Made by a program: the position numbers and the translations under genes | The notes under the pieces: model-generated | What the model was told of the DNA's origin: nothing | Databases searched by the model: none | Seen by the model: only the letters and a program-made list of their open reading frames with translations | DNA from: an uncultured bacterium | GTDB lineage: Bacteria; Babelota; Babeliae; Babelales; RVW-14 | Direction of reading: 5' to 3' | NCBI GenBank assembly: GCA_903825355.1 | Contig: CAIKAH010000041.1 | Location: 1-32,718, forward strand | Length of the DNA stretch: 32,718 nucleotides | Shown: positions 15,421 to 22,545 of the stretch, in pieces | Numbering within the stretch: the stretch's first letter is position 1 | Layout: each line of letters starts with the position of its first letter

Positions 15421-16293
15421 ATGAAAGTATTGATGAATATGCGGTACCTGGCATTTGGCTTGGTATTGCTGCTTAGTGCTGTAGGGCAAGCTGAAGCGGC
15501 CCCAAAAAACAAAAACACACGTATTGTTCGGCTGCAAGAACAAATTAATACCTTGTCGCAAAATGCTAATAGAACAGATGAACAAAATCAACAGTTAGCA
15601 AAGCTTCAACAGAAATTAGATCGTAAAACGCAAAGAATGCAGCGATTTTATGGGGGCAGGGGTGGGGTGAGAAGATATCATACAGCAGCTTCTGACCAGG
15701 TAGATACGCAACACCATGAATTGTTGCAACCACAGGGCGCTCAACAGGGTATGTCTGCAGCTGTTGATCAAGAGACCATTGAGCAAAGAATGCCGCGATT
15801 TTATGGGGGTAGGGCTGGAAAGCCTAAGTGGAGAAGATATTATAGGCCAGCTTCTGACCAGGTTGATACGCAACACCATGAATTGTTGCAACCACATGGC
15901 GAGCAACAGGGTATGTCTGCAAGTAGCATTTCAGCTCCTCAGCAACAGACGCTTGAGCATGTAGCACAGCCTGCAGGATTGCTTTGTGGTGGTGGTGGCT
16001 GCTCTCCAGCTGGTGCAATGGTAGCACCGCAAGAAGCGCGTTCTAATGACAAGATTGCGACAGGTACACAATATGTACATTATCTTGCACAGCATGACCC
16101 AGCAGGGCATGCACGATATATGAAAGAGGCCGGAGTTACTCTTTCAAATGAAGATATGCCTACCATAAACAAAACAAAAAAGGCTATTGGCAAAGCAAAG
16201 GGACGCAAAGGTGTTGGTTCCCGTAAAAGAGGAAGAAAGGGTTACGTAGCCATTCAAAAACAGGTACCTAATAAAAGAAAAAGAAAAAAATAA
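15421..16293 (+). CDS. Secreted protein B with tandem repeats and polybasic C-terminus
   Basis: 290 residues. The signal peptide (to about residue 26, QAEAA) is a close copy of that of secreted protein A. Residues 30-75 are a Gln/Asn/Lys-rich, probably coiled segment (RLQEQINTLSQNANRTDEQ). Two repeats follow (about 71-113 and 122-167): R-M-x-RFYGGR-(G/A), RRY, ASDQVDTQHHELLQP, (Q/H)G-x-QQGMSA. Next comes a Gly/Cys stretch (LLCGGGGCSPAG), a helical part, and a strongly basic tail from about 240 (KAKGRKGVGSRKRGRKGY ... KRKRKK). The function is unknown. The tail could bind nucleic acid or act as a nuclear localisation signal in a host; both are inference. A terminator follows at 16328-16361. Confidence 0.87.
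   Translation: MKVLMNMRYLAFGLVLLLSAVGQAEAAPKNKNTRIVRLQEQINTLSQNANRTDEQNQQLAKLQQKLDRKTQRMQRFYGGRGGVRRYHTAASDQVDTQHHELLQPQGAQQGMSAAVDQETIEQRMPRFYGGRAGKPKWRRYYRPASDQVDTQHHELLQPHGEQQGMSASSISAPQQQTLEHVAQPAGLLCGGGGCSPAGAMVAPQEARSNDKIATGTQYVHYLAQHDPAGHARYMKEAGVTLSNEDMPTINKTKKAIGKAKGRKGVGSRKRGRKGYVAIQKQVPNKRKRKK
15631..15921 (+). repeat. Two-copy tandem repeat inside secreted protein B
   Basis: Unit 1 (15631-15760) and unit 2 (15784-15921) share long identical stretches, including CAAAGAATGC, CGATTTTATGGGGG, AGCTTCTGACCAGG, ATACGCAACACCATG and CAACAGGGTATGTCTGCA. Unit 2 has a short extra piece (AGCCTAAGTGG). The high nucleotide identity points to a recent duplication. Confidence 0.8.
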
Positions 16294-16327
16294 CAATCGC
16301 TTAATAATATTGTTATAAGCATAGTCT

Positions 16328-16361
16328 AAAAAAGGCTGCCGCATATGTGGTAGCCTTTTTT
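16328..16361 (+). terminator. Intrinsic terminator after secreted protein B
   Basis: A 13-bp stem (AAAAAAGGCTGCC / GGTAGCCTTTTTT, one G-U pair) with an 8-base loop ends in a T-run, 34 bases after the stop at 16293. Confidence 0.85.
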
Positions 16362-16477
16362 GCTTTTGATAGCTACTTCACGAATGGGGTACTGCTCGAT
16401 ATACTTATTTGTTAATGTTTTTTATTACCCCCCTTGCGCGATTGCTGGTGTTAAGGAGGTAAAAGGGAGAGAGGCTT

Positions 16478-18589
16478 ATGAGTAAACGAGTGAGTATATT
16501 GCTGGTATTAGTTCTGGCGGGGTGCAGCGCCTTTAGCCGGCAAGAAATAAGGTCAGAAAAGGATTTTTTAGCTATGCAACAGTCTTTTATCACATCGCTT
16601 GACGATGCTATGGCACGGTTTGTGCACAATGTGCCAGAAATAGAGAACAAAAAACAGGCGTGTGTAACACGCATGAAAGAAATATATGATGCGGTGTTGG
16701 CGGTGCCGGCAGAGCAGCGTACGTTTGCAAATACAATGCAGCCGCTTGATGCCGTGACTGGTTTTCTTGGCGAAGCCTTAGGTGCAATAGATTTTGTGAA
16801 TATGCTTTACCCTGATGCTACCATGCATGAAGCAGCAACGAATGCGACTAATGAGCTGAGAAAAGTAAATGAAGAGTTGTTTTCTGGTAATAAAAAAATC
16901 TATCTAGCCTTAGTTGCTTATCTGGAGCATGGGCATATAAAAGATCGGCTTAGCAAAGAGCAGCAGTACCTGCTTGACGAAACAATGGCATTCTATAAAC
17001 GCCGTGGGATGCATTTGTCAGATGAGGCATTAATCAAACTGAGCGCTCTTAAAAATGAGATTGATGGGCTAGAAAAAGAATTTTCGCTCAATATTGATGG
17101 TGATAAAAGTTCAATTACCGCTACGCGTGCTCAGCTTGCAGGCATGAACGAAACAGTAATTAATGCGCTTGAAAAAAAAGATGACGATTGCTATATCTTG
17201 CGCTGCGATTACCCAACAGCGAGTGAAGTGCAAGGGTATTGTGCTGATGCTGATACCAGGAAGCGGTTTTTTGAAGCGTTTGGCAATCGTGCCTATCCGG
17301 CAAATATGGTTGTGCTTGATAAGATGCTTAATTTGCGTGATCAATTTGCTAAGTTGCTTGGCTTTGACAGCTTTGCTGCCTACGAAATTTCTGGTGAAAT
17401 GGCAAAATCGCCAGAACGTGTAGCATCATTTTTACAACAGCTAGTCAATAAAGCAACGGCAAAAGCTGGCCAAGAAGTTGCACTCATGAAGCAAGATTTG
17501 CCTGCTGGTGTAGCGCTGGATAAAGAAGGGCGCTTTAACCCGTGGGATTATAGCTATGTTTGCTCGCAATATAAAAAGAATCATCTAAAGGTAGATCAGC
17601 GTGAAATTGCTGAATATTTTCCGGTAGATAAAGCGTTGCAGGGTATGCTGAATATTTACCAAAAGCTGCTAAGCCTCTCGTTTACCTTGCTCAAGCCAGC
17701 ATGGGCATGGCACGAAGATGTGCAAGTGTTGGAAGTAAAAAATGCTAAAACAGGCCTACTTTTTGGCTATATTGTTCTTGATTTGTATCCGCGACCAGGT
17801 AAGTACAGCCATGCCTGTTGTGGGATGGTTGTTTCATCAGTACATAATCAAAAAGCAGCTGTGTTTGGTGGTCGCGAGCCAGGGCTGGCGGTCGTGGTGG
17901 CCAACTTTCCACGCGCCACAGCTGACAAGCCTGCGCTTTTCAAGCATGCAGATGTTGAAACATTTTTTCATGAATTTGGCCATGCCATGCACTGCATGAT
18001 GGCGGCAACGGCTTTATACTCCCATGCTGGTTATCAAACCAAGACTGATTTTGTTGAGCTGCCTTCACAAATTTTTGAAGAGTGGCTTTACGACCGCGAC
18101 TTGCTTAAAAGTATTTCTAGCCACTATAAAACAGGCGAGCCATTGCCAGACCATTTAATTGATGCACTCATTGCGCTCAAGCAGTTTGATTCTGGGCAAG
18201 TGGTGCTTGGCCAAGTGCGCTATGCACAGCTGTCCTTGCGTTACCACTTAGCTGGACAAAACAAGGATACCGACGCTATTCGTCTGGAGCTGGGGGAACA
18301 ATTGTTGCCGCACATTGCTCCATCATATACCACACACTTTCAGGCAAATTTTGGCCATTTAGGTGGCTATAGCTCACGCTACTATGGGTACTTGTGGTCA
18401 CAGGTGTATGCACTTGATGTATTTTACCAACTGCGGCCCCGTGGACTTGTCAACCCTGCAACGGGCGACTGGTTTGTAGCGGAGATTTTAGGCAAAGGTG
18501 GATCAAAAGATCCTAACGAGATGCTTAAATCTTTCTTAGGTAGAGAGCCAAGCATTGATGCCTTTTTTGAAGATCTTGGCTTGCATTAA
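16478..18589 (+). CDS. M3-family oligopeptidase, predicted lipoprotein
   Basis: 703 residues, the usual size for thimet-oligopeptidase/oligopeptidase A enzymes, which cut short peptides. The active site is intact: HEFGH at 498-502 (zinc ligands H498, H502; catalytic E499) and E527 in DFVELPSQ, at the same spacing of 25 as the third ligand of thimet oligopeptidase. Conserved YYGYLWSQVYALD and FLGREPS segments follow near the C-terminus. Unusually, residues 1-16 form a lipoprotein signal with lipobox LAGC (Cys16), so the enzyme is probably anchored outside the cytoplasm, whereas most bacterial M3 peptidases are cytosolic. This suggests degradation of peptides in the periplasm or at the surface, useful for an amino-acid-scavenging symbiont (inference). 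A GGGAGAGAGG stretch serves as ribosome binding site. Confidence 0.93.
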   Translation: MSKRVSILLVLVLAGCSAFSRQEIRSEKDFLAMQQSFITSLDDAMARFVHNVPEIENKKQACVTRMKEIYDAVLAVPAEQRTFANTMQPLDAVTGFLGEALGAIDFVNMLYPDATMHEAATNATNELRKVNEELFSGNKKIYLALVAYLEHGHIKDRLSKEQQYLLDETMAFYKRRGMHLSDEALIKLSALKNEIDGLEKEFSLNIDGDKSSITATRAQLAGMNETVINALEKKDDDCYILRCDYPTASEVQGYCADADTRKRFFEAFGNRAYPANMVVLDKMLNLRDQFAKLLGFDSFAAYEISGEMAKSPERVASFLQQLVNKATAKAGQEVALMKQDLPAGVALDKEGRFNPWDYSYVCSQYKKNHLKVDQREIAEYFPVDKALQGMLNIYQKLLSLSFTLLKPAWAWHEDVQVLEVKNAKTGLLFGYIVLDLYPRPGKYSHACCGMVVSSVHNQKAAVFGGREPGLAVVVANFPRATADKPALFKHADVETFFHEFGHAMHCMMAATALYSHAGYQTKTDFVELPSQIFEEWLYDRDLLKSISSHYKTGEPLPDHLIDALIALKQFDSGQVVLGQVRYAQLSLRYHLAGQNKDTDAIRLELGEQLLPHIAPSYTTHFQANFGHLGGYSSRYYGYLWSQVYALDVFYQLRPRGLVNPATGDWFVAEILGKGGSKDPNEMLKSFLGREPSIDAFFEDLGLH

Positions 18590-18595
18590 AATTCT

Positions 18596-18622
18596 AGCGG
18601 GCCCGTTAACCCCGGGCCCGCT
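18596..18622 (+). terminator. GC-rich hairpin, probable terminator after the M3 peptidase gene
   Basis: AGCGGGCCCG / CGGGCCCGCT forms a perfect 10-bp stem with a 7-base loop, 6 bases after the stop. No strong T-run follows on the plus strand. It also lies just past the end of the opposite-strand small lipoprotein gene, so it may serve both directions. Confidence 0.6.
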
Positions 18623-18629
18623 GGCTAGA

Positions 18630-18767
18630 TTATTTATCCAAAAAATCTCGTACGTCATTTTTTACAATATTTTTGGCTACGGTATTATCCCGTACTTTGC
18701 CACATCCAGTGAGCATTATCGTGCCAATGATCGCTAAGCTGAGCAATATCATAGTAAACCGTTTCAT
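18630..18767 (-). CDS. Very small lipoprotein (45 residues)
   Basis: ATG at 18765-18767 is preceded by AAAAGGAGAAGATT, a strong ribosome binding site. The product starts MKRFTMILLSLAIIGTIMLT, then GCGKVRDNT, with lipobox LTGC (Cys22), and ends at TAA (18630-18632). The mature part is only 24 residues, counting the lipidated Cys, and is rich in Asp, Lys, Asn and Val. It resembles the size class of entericidin-like or other small anchored peptides, but I see no specific homology. It lies 25 bases after the stop of the 242-residue secreted protein gene on the same strand and is probably co-transcribed with it. It is short enough to be missed by length filters. Confidence 0.75.
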   Translation of the reverse strand: MKRFTMILLSLAIIGTIMLTGCGKVRDNTVAKNIVKNDVRDFLDK

Positions 18768-18792
18768 AATCTTCTCCTTTTCTTTCTATTAA

Positions 18793-19521
18793 TTAGATAT
18801 TTTGAATCATGGTCTGTACGCAGGTGTCTGCGGCTTTTTTGTCTTCAAAGGTAATTCCCTCGAAATGTTGCCGCATGCTCATCGCATTAATGAGGCATGC
18901 ATCATTGCCTTTGTTGCTTACCACCATTGGCTCTGGCAGCACTAATTGTGGATTTTGACCGGTTAAGAAATTACCATCAGCAATAACAATATTGTTTGGC
19001 TCGGTGAGTAAGACTATTGTCAACGGATTAACAACCAAATCGTCAGGCAATGATTCAGTTTTTACCCTCCAGAAGGTACGATTTTTATCATCTACTTCCT
19101 GCTGCATAGAAAATAGTGCCGTAGGTATTGGTGGTGGGCAGTAGGAGCGGTGTGAAAAGGTGTTTCCTTTGATGCGTATTAATTGAATACTTGGCGTAAC
19201 TGCTACGTACACTTTTGGTGTTGCATGGCGCAGTGGAAATGAAATGAGCCCGTCTGGGCGAGAAACTGTAAAATAGCCTCCGTAGATGGCAGCAATACCA
19301 CCCAGTGATGGTTTAAGTAATGCTGGTACTTTTGCTTCAAGTAATTCTTTTGCTTGAGCAGCTGGTGTTTGTGCTTTGGTAAGCTCTTCGTGGGCAGTTT
19401 TTTGAATGGCATCAAGAATGTTTTGTGGAGCATGTCGTAAATACATGACAATACGATTGTCTGCCCCTATGCTGCTCACCGTTAGTAGCACTGACCATCT
19501 AATTATGTTGTATAGTTTCAT
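18793..19521 (-). CDS. Secreted protein of unknown function (242 residues)
   Basis: The start is the ATG at 19519-19521, directly behind GGGGGGGAGACC; the frame is open for 93 more codons upstream, but those codons lack a plausible start and signal peptide. Residues 1-20 are a signal peptide (MKLYNIIRWSVLLTVSSIGA). The next ~50 residues are helical and rich in Ala/Glu/Lys, followed by Gly/Tyr/Pro-containing beta-type sequence (GGIAAIYGGYFTVSRPDG). Two Cys residues near the C-terminus could form a disulfide. No known domain is recognised. It is followed by the 45-residue lipoprotein gene, with which it probably forms an operon. Confidence 0.75.
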   Translation of the reverse strand: MKLYNIIRWSVLLTVSSIGADNRIVMYLRHAPQNILDAIQKTAHEELTKAQTPAAQAKELLEAKVPALLKPSLGGIAAIYGGYFTVSRPDGLISFPLRHATPKVYVAVTPSIQLIRIKGNTFSHRSYCPPPIPTALFSMQQEVDDKNRTFWRVKTESLPDDLVVNPLTIVLLTEPNNIVIADGNFLTGQNPQLVLPEPMVVSNKGNDACLINAMSMRQHFEGITFEDKKAADTCVQTMIQNI

Positions 19522-19836
19522 GGTCTCCCCCCCATTTTGAAACTGATTTTTTTCACTTAGCTTTTCGTTAGCTCTGCTTTTGTATATGTACCCTTGATTT
19601 TTATGGAGCCTCGAGAGCGGTTTGCTTCTCTCTATCTTCACTATAATCAAAATTATGCACTTTAATAAATCAATAAAAGAAATTAATAAAGTAAAGCCGG
19701 GCTGTAGATAATTTTCTATTATAAAAGTTGCTAAAAAGTGGAGGCTTGCGGTTGCTTGTCCCATCAGGGCGGGTATACTTATAACCGTGCTATAGAACAT
19801 TATTAATTAAAACAATGATTTAATGAGTATTAATAC
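19522..19836. other. Gene-free divergent region upstream of rsmG
   Basis: This 315-base AT-rich gap separates the 242-residue secreted protein gene (minus) and rsmG (plus). Besides the rsmG promoter at 19756-19784, the minus strand around 19640-19670 has TTGATT and a TTATAG-like -10 about 18 bases apart, a possible promoter for the secreted protein. I see no gene. Confidence 0.45.
19756..19784 (+). promoter_or_regulatory. Candidate sigma-70 promoter of rsmG
   Basis: TTGTCC (19756-19761) is separated by exactly 17 bases from TTATAA (19779-19784), 52 bases before the rsmG ATG. A second TATAGA lies slightly downstream. Motif-based only. Confidence 0.5.
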
Positions 19837-20487
19837 ATGAAATCACGTTCGATGGATAAAGCCTGGGCAGAATTTATTTCCCATGTGCAACCCAATGAGT
19901 TACAGCTTGAGCAATTTGAAAAATACGCTGATTATTTGCTCAGCTGCAATGAGCAATTTAACCTGACAGCAATTACCGATATTCCTGGTGTGGTACGGCA
20001 GCATTTTGAAGATTCAGTTGCTCTAGGCAAGTTTATGGATTTAAACAGCATAACTACGATTGCTGATATTGGTACCGGAGCGGGCTTTCCTGCTTTGCCA
20101 CTCAAAATTATGTATCCACATCTTAAGGTTATTTTGATTGAAGTAACGCAGAAAAAGCAGCAGTTTTTACATGATACTATTCAGCTGCTTGGCCTGACTG
20201 ATGTTGAAATTTGTGGGCTTGATTGGCGGACTTTTGTACGGAATAGCGAGTTTAATATTGATTTGTTTATTACGCGTGCCGCGCTTGCTGATTTGGAGTT
20301 GATTAGAATGTATCGCGCCGCATGCCCCTACAATAAGGCGCAGCTGGTGTATTGGGCATCCAAAGATTGGGAGGCACACCCCAAGGCTGCTCCCCTTATT
20401 CAGCGCATTGAAACCTACCGTATCGGGCATAAAGAACGTCGGCTAGTGTTTATGGCTGGTCAAGATAACGCATCTTCGGCATTGTAA
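19837..20487 (+). CDS. rsmG: 16S rRNA (guanine(527)-N(7))-methyltransferase RsmG
   Basis: 216 residues, typical for RsmG (GidB), which methylates N7 of G527 of 16S rRNA with SAM. Diagnostic features are FNLTAITD (41-48), RQHFEDSVAL (54-63), the SAM-binding loop IADIGTGAGFPALPLKI (75-91), and the conserved FITRAALAD segment that contributes to the active site. RsmG genes often lie near the origin and parA/parB or mnmG; here the neighbours are secreted-protein genes. The ribosome binding site is weak; a second in-frame ATG lies five codons later. A strong hairpin terminator follows. Confidence 0.94.
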   Translation: MKSRSMDKAWAEFISHVQPNELQLEQFEKYADYLLSCNEQFNLTAITDIPGVVRQHFEDSVALGKFMDLNSITTIADIGTGAGFPALPLKIMYPHLKVILIEVTQKKQQFLHDTIQLLGLTDVEICGLDWRTFVRNSEFNIDLFITRAALADLELIRMYRAACPYNKAQLVYWASKDWEAHPKAAPLIQRIETYRIGHKERRLVFMAGQDNASSAL

Positions 20488-20498
20488 GGTTGCTTGCT

Positions 20499-20552
20499 CA
20501 GAAAATAGAAAAAGGGCCCAGAATATACTCTGGGCCCTTTTTCTATTTTCTG
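20499..20552. terminator. Long bidirectional terminator between rsmG and the convergent secreted-protein gene
   Basis: A perfect 23-bp stem (20499-20521 with 20530-20552) encloses an 8-base loop. The core is GGGCCCAG/CTGGGCCC, flanked by an A-run on one side and T-run on the other, so it can terminate transcription from both strands. Confidence 0.85.
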
Positions 20553-20710
20553 AGGCTATCTTTGCTAGCCCTGCTAATGCTTGTAGCTTCGGTGCCCAGG
20601 AAGCTTGCCTGTCCACCGTAGCCACTTTTCTACCTCCTTCGGAGGCATCCTTCGACAAGCTCAGGAGGATCCCTAGTGCAAACGCTGTGTATATTTTCAG
20701 AACAAGTTTA
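20553..20710. repeat. Intergenic segment with REP-like palindromes
   Basis: Contains CCTCC-TTC-GGAGG (20633-20645) followed at once by CCTTCGACAAGCTCAGGAGG (from 20649), whose core is shared with the element at 11307-11562. ATCCT...AGGAT pairs around this core. It appears to be a second, shorter member of a dispersed repeat family. No gene is supported here; the minus-strand open frame across it looks like repeat sequence. Confidence 0.5.
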
Positions 20711-21727
20711 TTATCTTACTTGCATCAATGATGCAAGGCAAACCATAGCAAAAGCTGCAGCTGTTGCCGGTTTTGCTGCAACTAAATCAAGCAACTGTTT
20801 TGCTTGCTCTGGTAGTAGGTCGTAAGCCTGACGGCCGTGTTCACAAGCTTTTGCTTTCATACGGCGGCAGCCTGTGCAGGAAGACTCTTTTACATGCTCT
20901 TCGGTGCTCACTACCTCTTTGCCAGTCAGCGCTGTTTTTTTTGCCTGGGCAGCTGCATCAAGAAGCTCTGCCATTACTGCTTGTACTATGGTATCGTCGT
21001 TTATTACGGATTCACCACTTAATACTGTTTTAATGATTTTTCTGAGCAGCTCTTCAGGCATAGTGTCATGATTATAATCGGGTAATGCTTTAATTTCTTG
21101 AATGATGTTTGCAATTACTTCTTCTTCAGATGGGACATGAACAGCTCGCTTTAGTGGTGAGTGACGACGGTTGGATGTTAGATCTTTATCAGTGTTTGCT
21201 AGCTCATCGCGTCCATAGGGTGACCAGCCATCACTCGCATCATTTTTCTCTACTTCATGACAGTCTTGATCGCTTCCTATTCTATCTGCTTCATGAGTAG
21301 AGGTGTTTGATACGATAGATATAGGTGATGGAGAACCTTCGGAATTAGGGGGTGTTTTTGGTTGGGGTGTTTTTTTGGCAGATGTCGATAGCGGTGATCG
21401 ATTGCATTCTGTTGATTCAGCACAGCCATCGCAGAGTCCACAGGCAATATCTTCAGTTAATAAATTTGCTACGGGGGTAGGAGCATCGAATACTGCTGCT
21501 GCATTGCTAGGATGTGTTAGCCCTGGTGGCGGTGATAATTTCGTTTGGCTTGTCTCTGTCAAAACCATGTTTGCAACAGATTTAGCAATAGTGCTTATTT
21601 CATCGTCAATTTCGGCTGATTGAGCTGAATTATCTACTACTGGCGCATCCATTGCAAGCAGGGTATGCGTAGGCAAGCAGATACTGCTTGCAAGCATGAA
21701 TAAGCGCATTAATATACTGTTGTTCAT
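20711..21727 (-). CDS. Secreted, Cys-cluster protein of unknown function
   Basis: 338 residues from the ATG at 21725-21727, chosen because AGAGGAG lies 7 bases before it. Residues 1-25 are a signal peptide (LMRLFMLASSICLPTHTLLA). The long middle part is disordered and rich in Ser, Pro, Thr, Asp and Glu. Two Cys clusters stand out: CGLCDGCAESTEC (96-108) and CTGCRRMKAKACEHG (284-298); both have CxxC spacing and could bind metal or form disulfides. A helical, acidic region at about 200-270 precedes the second cluster. The C-terminus has a hydrophobic stretch (ATAAAFAMVCLASL, about 321-334), a possible membrane anchor. Unknown family. The next gene upstream on the same strand (21850-22446) also has a GCRR motif. 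Confidence 0.75.
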   Translation of the reverse strand: MNNSILMRLFMLASSICLPTHTLLAMDAPVVDNSAQSAEIDDEISTIAKSVANMVLTETSQTKLSPPPGLTHPSNAAAVFDAPTPVANLLTEDIACGLCDGCAESTECNRSPLSTSAKKTPQPKTPPNSEGSPSPISIVSNTSTHEADRIGSDQDCHEVEKNDASDGWSPYGRDELANTDKDLTSNRRHSPLKRAVHVPSEEEVIANIIQEIKALPDYNHDTMPEELLRKIIKTVLSGESVINDDTIVQAVMAELLDAAAQAKKTALTGKEVVSTEEHVKESSCTGCRRMKAKACEHGRQAYDLLPEQAKQLLDLVAAKPATAAAFAMVCLASLMQVR

Positions 21728-21788
21728 TAGTGTACTCCTCTGAAAGATACTTAAAAAGTAACCACAAGCATTAGATACCAAAAATAAG

Positions 21789-21820
21789 AGGGCAACAACA
21801 ATAAAAATCGTTGTTGCCCT
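21789..21820. terminator. Hairpin between two secreted-protein genes
   Basis: AGGGCAACAAC / GTTGTTGCCCT forms a perfect 11-bp stem with a 10-base loop. The T-run is stronger on the plus-strand side (CCTTTTT); on the minus strand, where it would end the 198-residue gene, it is followed by CTCTTATTTTT. Confidence 0.65.
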
Positions 21821-21849
21821 TTTTGGTCCTGGATTAAGGGATATTTTTA

Positions 21850-22446
21850 CTAAGGTTTGACATCTTGGAGCGTTGATACCACTTGCGCAGCAGCGTCAAC
21901 CGCTTTTTCCATAAATATATTAAGGGCATCTGGTGTAATGCTAGCTGGATCAACGTCTGCCAGTGTACATACTGTTGAGCGGCAAACAGCAGCTTCATAG
22001 ATAGGTGCTTCACATATTGGATCGGCTTTGAGCTGTGCGTAGGCTTGATCAATCATCGCGTTATACCCATCGCCAAGTAAAGCCATAGCTTGTGCTTTTT
22101 GAGTTTCTATTGCTGTATTAAATTCAGTGCTTTGGTACCAAGGGCAATAGGTATGCATGAGTTCATGAGCAATAACGGTGGTAAGTAATAGCCCTACACC
22201 TATTTGTACTTTGCGAGAAACTACAAGATTGGTAATTGCTTTTTTCAAGACAGGTGGTGTCCATGGTTCAATAACATAATCGTGAATAGCTTTGATAGAG
22301 GGATCAACCATTCTTGCTTTTGTTTGGCGACGGCAGCCATTGAAAGCTCCTGTTATTTTGTTAAACAATCCAGCTGCATAGATTTCGTTGGTTGCGAACA
22401 TGCAGGTGCCTAACACTACAAGCAAGCGCAGGGTGTTTTTTGTCAT
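21850..22446 (-). CDS. Secreted/membrane protein with an HELMH motif, unknown function
   Basis: 198 residues. The ATG (22444-22446) follows AAAGGAGAATGAG, a strong ribosome binding site. Residues 1-24 are a signal peptide (LRLLVVLGTCMFATNEIYA). Residues 79-93 form a hydrophobic segment (KVQIGVGLLLTTVIA), immediately followed by HELMH (94-98), which fits the HExxH pattern of zinc metalloproteases. No recognisable third ligand or family signature was found, so the match may be chance. The C-terminal half is helical with Cys residues at 145, 155 and 160. GCRR (37-40) recalls the GCRR in the neighbouring 338-residue protein. Confidence 0.75.
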   Translation of the reverse strand: MTKNTLRLLVVLGTCMFATNEIYAAGLFNKITGAFNGCRRQTKARMVDPSIKAIHDYVIEPWTPPVLKKAITNLVVSRKVQIGVGLLLTTVIAHELMHTYCPWYQSTEFNTAIETQKAQAMALLGDGYNAMIDQAYAQLKADPICEAPIYEAAVCRSTVCTLADVDPASITPDALNIFMEKAVDAAAQVVSTLQDVKP

Positions 22447-22479
22447 CTCATTCTCCTTTAAAAATGTATTGACGTTAAT

Positions 22480-22512
22480 AACAAATGCGCCACTTGTACG
22501 GGCGCTTTTGTT
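22480..22512 (-). terminator. Hairpin after the GT9 gene
   Basis: AACAAATGCGCC / GGCGCTTTTGTT makes a 12-bp stem with one mismatch and a 9-base loop, 34 bases after the GT9 stop. The following T-run is weak. A 16-base palindrome (GCTTTTTGCAAAAAGC, 22527-22542) sits between the stop codon and this hairpin. Confidence 0.5.
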
Positions 22513-22545
22513 CCAATCCTAGATCTGCTTTTTGCAAAAAGCAAG

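Noticed and set aside
18793..19800. Extended 335-residue version of the secreted protein upstream of rsmG
   Set aside because: The extra 93 codons lack a start signal and sit before a strong ribosome binding site and signal peptide at 19521.
20443..20658. A 71-codon minus-strand frame over the end of rsmG, the terminator and the palindromic repeat
   Set aside because: It crosses a 23-bp terminator stem and a dispersed palindrome; no start region or conserved domain supports a gene.
22527..22542. 16-base palindrome GCTTTTTGCAAAAAGC as an operator
   Set aside because: It lies immediately after the GT9 stop codon, away from any promoter I can identify; most likely part of the 3' end structure.
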